Positions 61,923-64,000 of a DNA stretch of 64,000 nucleotides are shown piece by piece. Made by a program: the position numbers and the translations under genes. The stretch spans positions 1-64,000 of the forward strand of contig JAFRBH010000001.1 in the NCBI GenBank assembly GCA_017404955.1, in the 5' to 3' direction. The DNA comes from Candidatus Saccharimonadota bacterium (GTDB taxonomy: Bacteria; Patescibacteriota; Saccharimonadia; Saccharimonadales; Saccharimonadaceae). How positions within the stretch are numbered: the stretch's first letter is position 1; every line of letters starts with the position of its first letter. The notes under the pieces are model-generated. The model had not been told where the DNA came from. It made no database searches and worked only from the letters and a program-made list of their open reading frames with translations.

Positions 61923-64000
61923 ACTCCAGAAAAAAGCTGTAGAATATTTAGACGGTCCTCTTTTAGTTTTAGCTGGGCCAGGAACAGGTAAAACTCAGCT
62001 ATTATCCTCAAAGGTTAAGTATATCCTAAAAAATACCGACACCAATCCCGAGAATATTCTCTGTCTAACCTTTACCGATTCTGGCGCAAATAATATGCGC
62101 GAGCGTTTGCGTAGCATGATTGGTATTGCTGCAAATAAAGTGAATATTTACACCTATCACTCTTTTGGCACTAATATTATTTCCGCCTACAAAAACTATT
62201 CGGCCCACCTAGAACGCAACCTTGATTCTTCTATTGATGGTGTTACACAATATAAAATTATTGAAAAAATCCAAAAATCTTTAGAGCCTTTTGATGTCCT
62301 AAAGACTGCTAGTATTAATAATATTATCGAGACAATTTCCGCTGCCAAATCTGCCAACTTAAACTCTTCCGACCTCAAGAAAATTGCCAAAGACAATATC
62401 GAAATTACTAAAAAAATTAATCCCGAACTAAATGAATGGCTCCAGAATTATCAGAAAAATATGAAATTTGCTGATGCTTGCGAAAAAATATATCTTCCGA
62501 TTATGGAGGTATTTGCAAGATACAGCAAAAAAGAACCTCTAGCCGGAAATATCGAACGTGAAGTCAACATTTATCTACGCGACCTAAACGATATCTACGA
62601 AGCCGAGTCCAACAAAGAGAAACCCTCTGTCTCCACGCTTACTAAGTGGAAAAATTCAAAATTTGAAATAGACGAAAACGGCAACTATCGTTTATCAAAT
62701 CGCTTGAAAAATCTAAGACTTTTAAGTTTAGCTAACGTCATGCAGGCCTACGAAGATGCCTTAAATGAAGCTGGACTTTTCGACTTCTCCGATATGATAC
62801 AGCAAGCAATTAAACTACTCCGCGAAGATGATGGCTTCAAAGCCACACTCCAAGAGAAATACCAGTATATTTTGTTAGACGAATACCAAGATACTAACGC
62901 CGCCCAAGCAGAGCTCATCTCTCTACTTACTGACTACGAAAATCCAATGATTATGGCAGTAGGGGATGACGATCAGGCCATTTACGAATTTCAAGGTGCC
63001 AATGCTTCAAATCTACTCAATTTTGCAGAACATTACAACGCAGAAGTTATCACTCTTCTAGAGAATTATCGCTCCAATTCCGAAATTCTCGATTTTTCCT
63101 ATCAAATTCGTGAACAAATTCACGATTCTTTCGCCAAAAAGAATAAAATCACGAAGAAACTCTCTGCCTTCAAAAAAGATGGCGCTGAAATATCCCGTCA
63201 TCGTTTCATAGAGGCATCTTCAGAATATGCTTGGGTTTCAGCTAAAATTCGCGATCTAATCACAAACGACCATGTGGAGCCTTCTGAGATTGCCATTCTT
63301 ACCCCTCAACATAAATACGTCATCCCAATTTTACCTTATTTGAAGTCTCTAGGAATTAAAGTTGCATATGAAAAACGTGAGAACATTTTAGAGGACAAAC
63401 ATATCCATGAACTTATTACTCTTGCTGATTTCATTTACGCTCTATCAGAAAATCAAAACCCTTCACATATGCTACTAGAAATCTTGTCTTTCCCATTTTG
63501 GGATATTGATATCGTCGATGCTATCAACTCAGTAGAACAAGAATATGGCAAGAAAAAACCAGTTCTTGAGTATCTCAAAACTAGCGACAATAAATCTTTG
63601 CAAAAACTAGCGGTATTCTTCGGCGAATTAGTACGAGTTTCATTTACTACTCCAATAGAACAATTCCTAGATTTTCTCATTGGTTCTGCGGAAATCAAAA
63701 CTCCATCTGGCGAAATCCTACACTCTAATTTCTTGAATTATTATGAAAATCTAGAGAAGCCAGAAAACGATAAGGAGACTAGTTATAGCACTTTTCGCCT
63801 TTATGAAAATCTCACCGTACTTCGCGAAACTATGCGTACCTATCTTGCAGATGTCACATCTCCAAAACTAAAAGATTTTATTAAATTTGTTAGCGATTAT
63901 AACGATGCTAAAGCAGCCATCATTAATACTAGTCCTTATCAAGATTCTGATAATTCCGTACAAATTCTAACCGCGCACAAAGCTAAAGGTCTCGAATTTG
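61909..64000 (+). CDS. UvrD/PcrA-type superfamily 1 DNA helicase (3' end outside window)
   Basis: The frame starts at ATG 61909 inside the end of gpsA and stays open to the window edge. Motif I is LAGPGTGKTQ (Gly23-Thr29), motif Ia LTFTDSGANNMRERL, motif II ILLDEYQDTN, motif III GDDDQAIYEF, motif IV LLENYRSN and the start of motif V TAHKAKGLEF at the edge. A long insertion between Ia and II is typical of the 1B domain. It unwinds DNA in repair. About 697 residues are visible. Confidence 0.92.
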   Translation, partial: MPLNKLQKKAVEYLDGPLLVLAGPGTGKTQLLSSKVKYILKNTDTNPENILCLTFTDSGANNMRERLRSMIGIAANKVNIYTYHSFGTNIISAYKNYSAHLERNLDSSIDGVTQYKIIEKIQKSLEPFDVLKTASINNIIETISAAKSANLNSSDLKKIAKDNIEITKKINPELNEWLQNYQKNMKFADACEKIYLPIMEVFARYSKKEPLAGNIEREVNIYLRDLNDIYEAESNKEKPSVSTLTKWKNSKFEIDENGNYRLSNRLKNLRLLSLANVMQAYEDALNEAGLFDFSDMIQQAIKLLREDDGFKATLQEKYQYILLDEYQDTNAAQAELISLLTDYENPMIMAVGDDDQAIYEFQGANASNLLNFAEHYNAEVITLLENYRSNSEILDFSYQIREQIHDSFAKKNKITKKLSAFKKDGAEISRHRFIEASSEYAWVSAKIRDLITNDHVEPSEIAILTPQHKYVIPILPYLKSLGIKVAYEKRENILEDKHIHELITLADFIYALSENQNPSHMLLEILSFPFWDIDIVDAINSVEQEYGKKKPVLEYLKTSDNKSLQKLAVFFGELVRVSFTTPIEQFLDFLIGSAEIKTPSGEILHSNFLNYYENLEKPENDKETSYSTFRLYENLTVLRETMRTYLADVTSPKLKDFIKFVSDYNDAKAAIINTSPYQDSDNSVQILTAHKAKGLEF

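Overview
The window reads as a chromosomal segment of a Candidatus Saccharibacteria (TM7) or closely related Patescibacteria genome with part of an integrated phage at its left end. The evidence is indirect but consistent. The background is about 40% GC with many very short intergenic gaps. TGA serves as a stop codon, which argues against Gracilibacteria/SR1. There is an anaerobic ribonucleotide reductase, a glucan-handling gene set, sortases with non-standard anchor motifs and FISUMP-type surface proteins. Many genes have a -10 box so close to the ATG that their mRNA should be leaderless. No rRNA, IS element or CRISPR array was seen.

Region 1-11726 is the right end of a prophage or related integrative element. 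It holds a GH25/CW_7/LysM endolysin cut by the window edge, an r1t-like holin, small phage genes and a structured RNA element. A cargo block follows, then a compact control region with an attenuator-like four-segment hairpin, a tyrosine integrase, and an attachment site that is the 3' half of a tRNA-Thr(GGT) gene. The cargo has two parts. The first is a four-gene, partly GC-rich operon: a degenerate protein-kinase-like protein, a vWA protein, a divergent adenylosuccinate-synthetase-like enzyme and a helical protein. The second is an oppositely oriented nucleotidyltransferase-fold gene, a DMT-type transporter knocked out of frame at a (TC)9 tract, and a membrane protein. The four-gene operon is the best candidate here for an undescribed system; a conflict or phage-defence role is inference only.

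Region 11757-31700 is chromosome. It contains queA and tgt linked by unusual 21-bp repeats that also sit inside tgt, then rpmG, glucan genes (GH57, GT4, GH97), tRNA-Trp with murI directly behind it, and a cell-surface group. The surface group has a beta-helix-like wall protein whose promoter spacer contains nine C residues, two sortases, a CapA-like protein, a CAP/SCP protein and a fibro-slime protein with an APDTG anchor.

Region 31771-48099 carries a second copy of a 7TM receptor-like gene, an alpha-glucan phosphorylase, a deoxypyrimidine operon (dCMP deaminase, Ung, Tdk, Tmk), a secreted cutinase-vWA-PKD protein, nrdD-nrdG behind paired NrdR boxes, a nifS-iscU pair and a 1137-residue membrane protein.

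Region 48223-64000 carries a lipoprotein, an 938-residue FISUMP/InlB-repeat surface protein, glycosylation-type membrane genes, tRNA-Gln with a duplicated 3' end, a MacB-like ABC transporter with two permeases, a 23S rRNA methyltransferase-like gene containing a palindromic insertion, gpsA, and a UvrD-type helicase cut off by the right edge.
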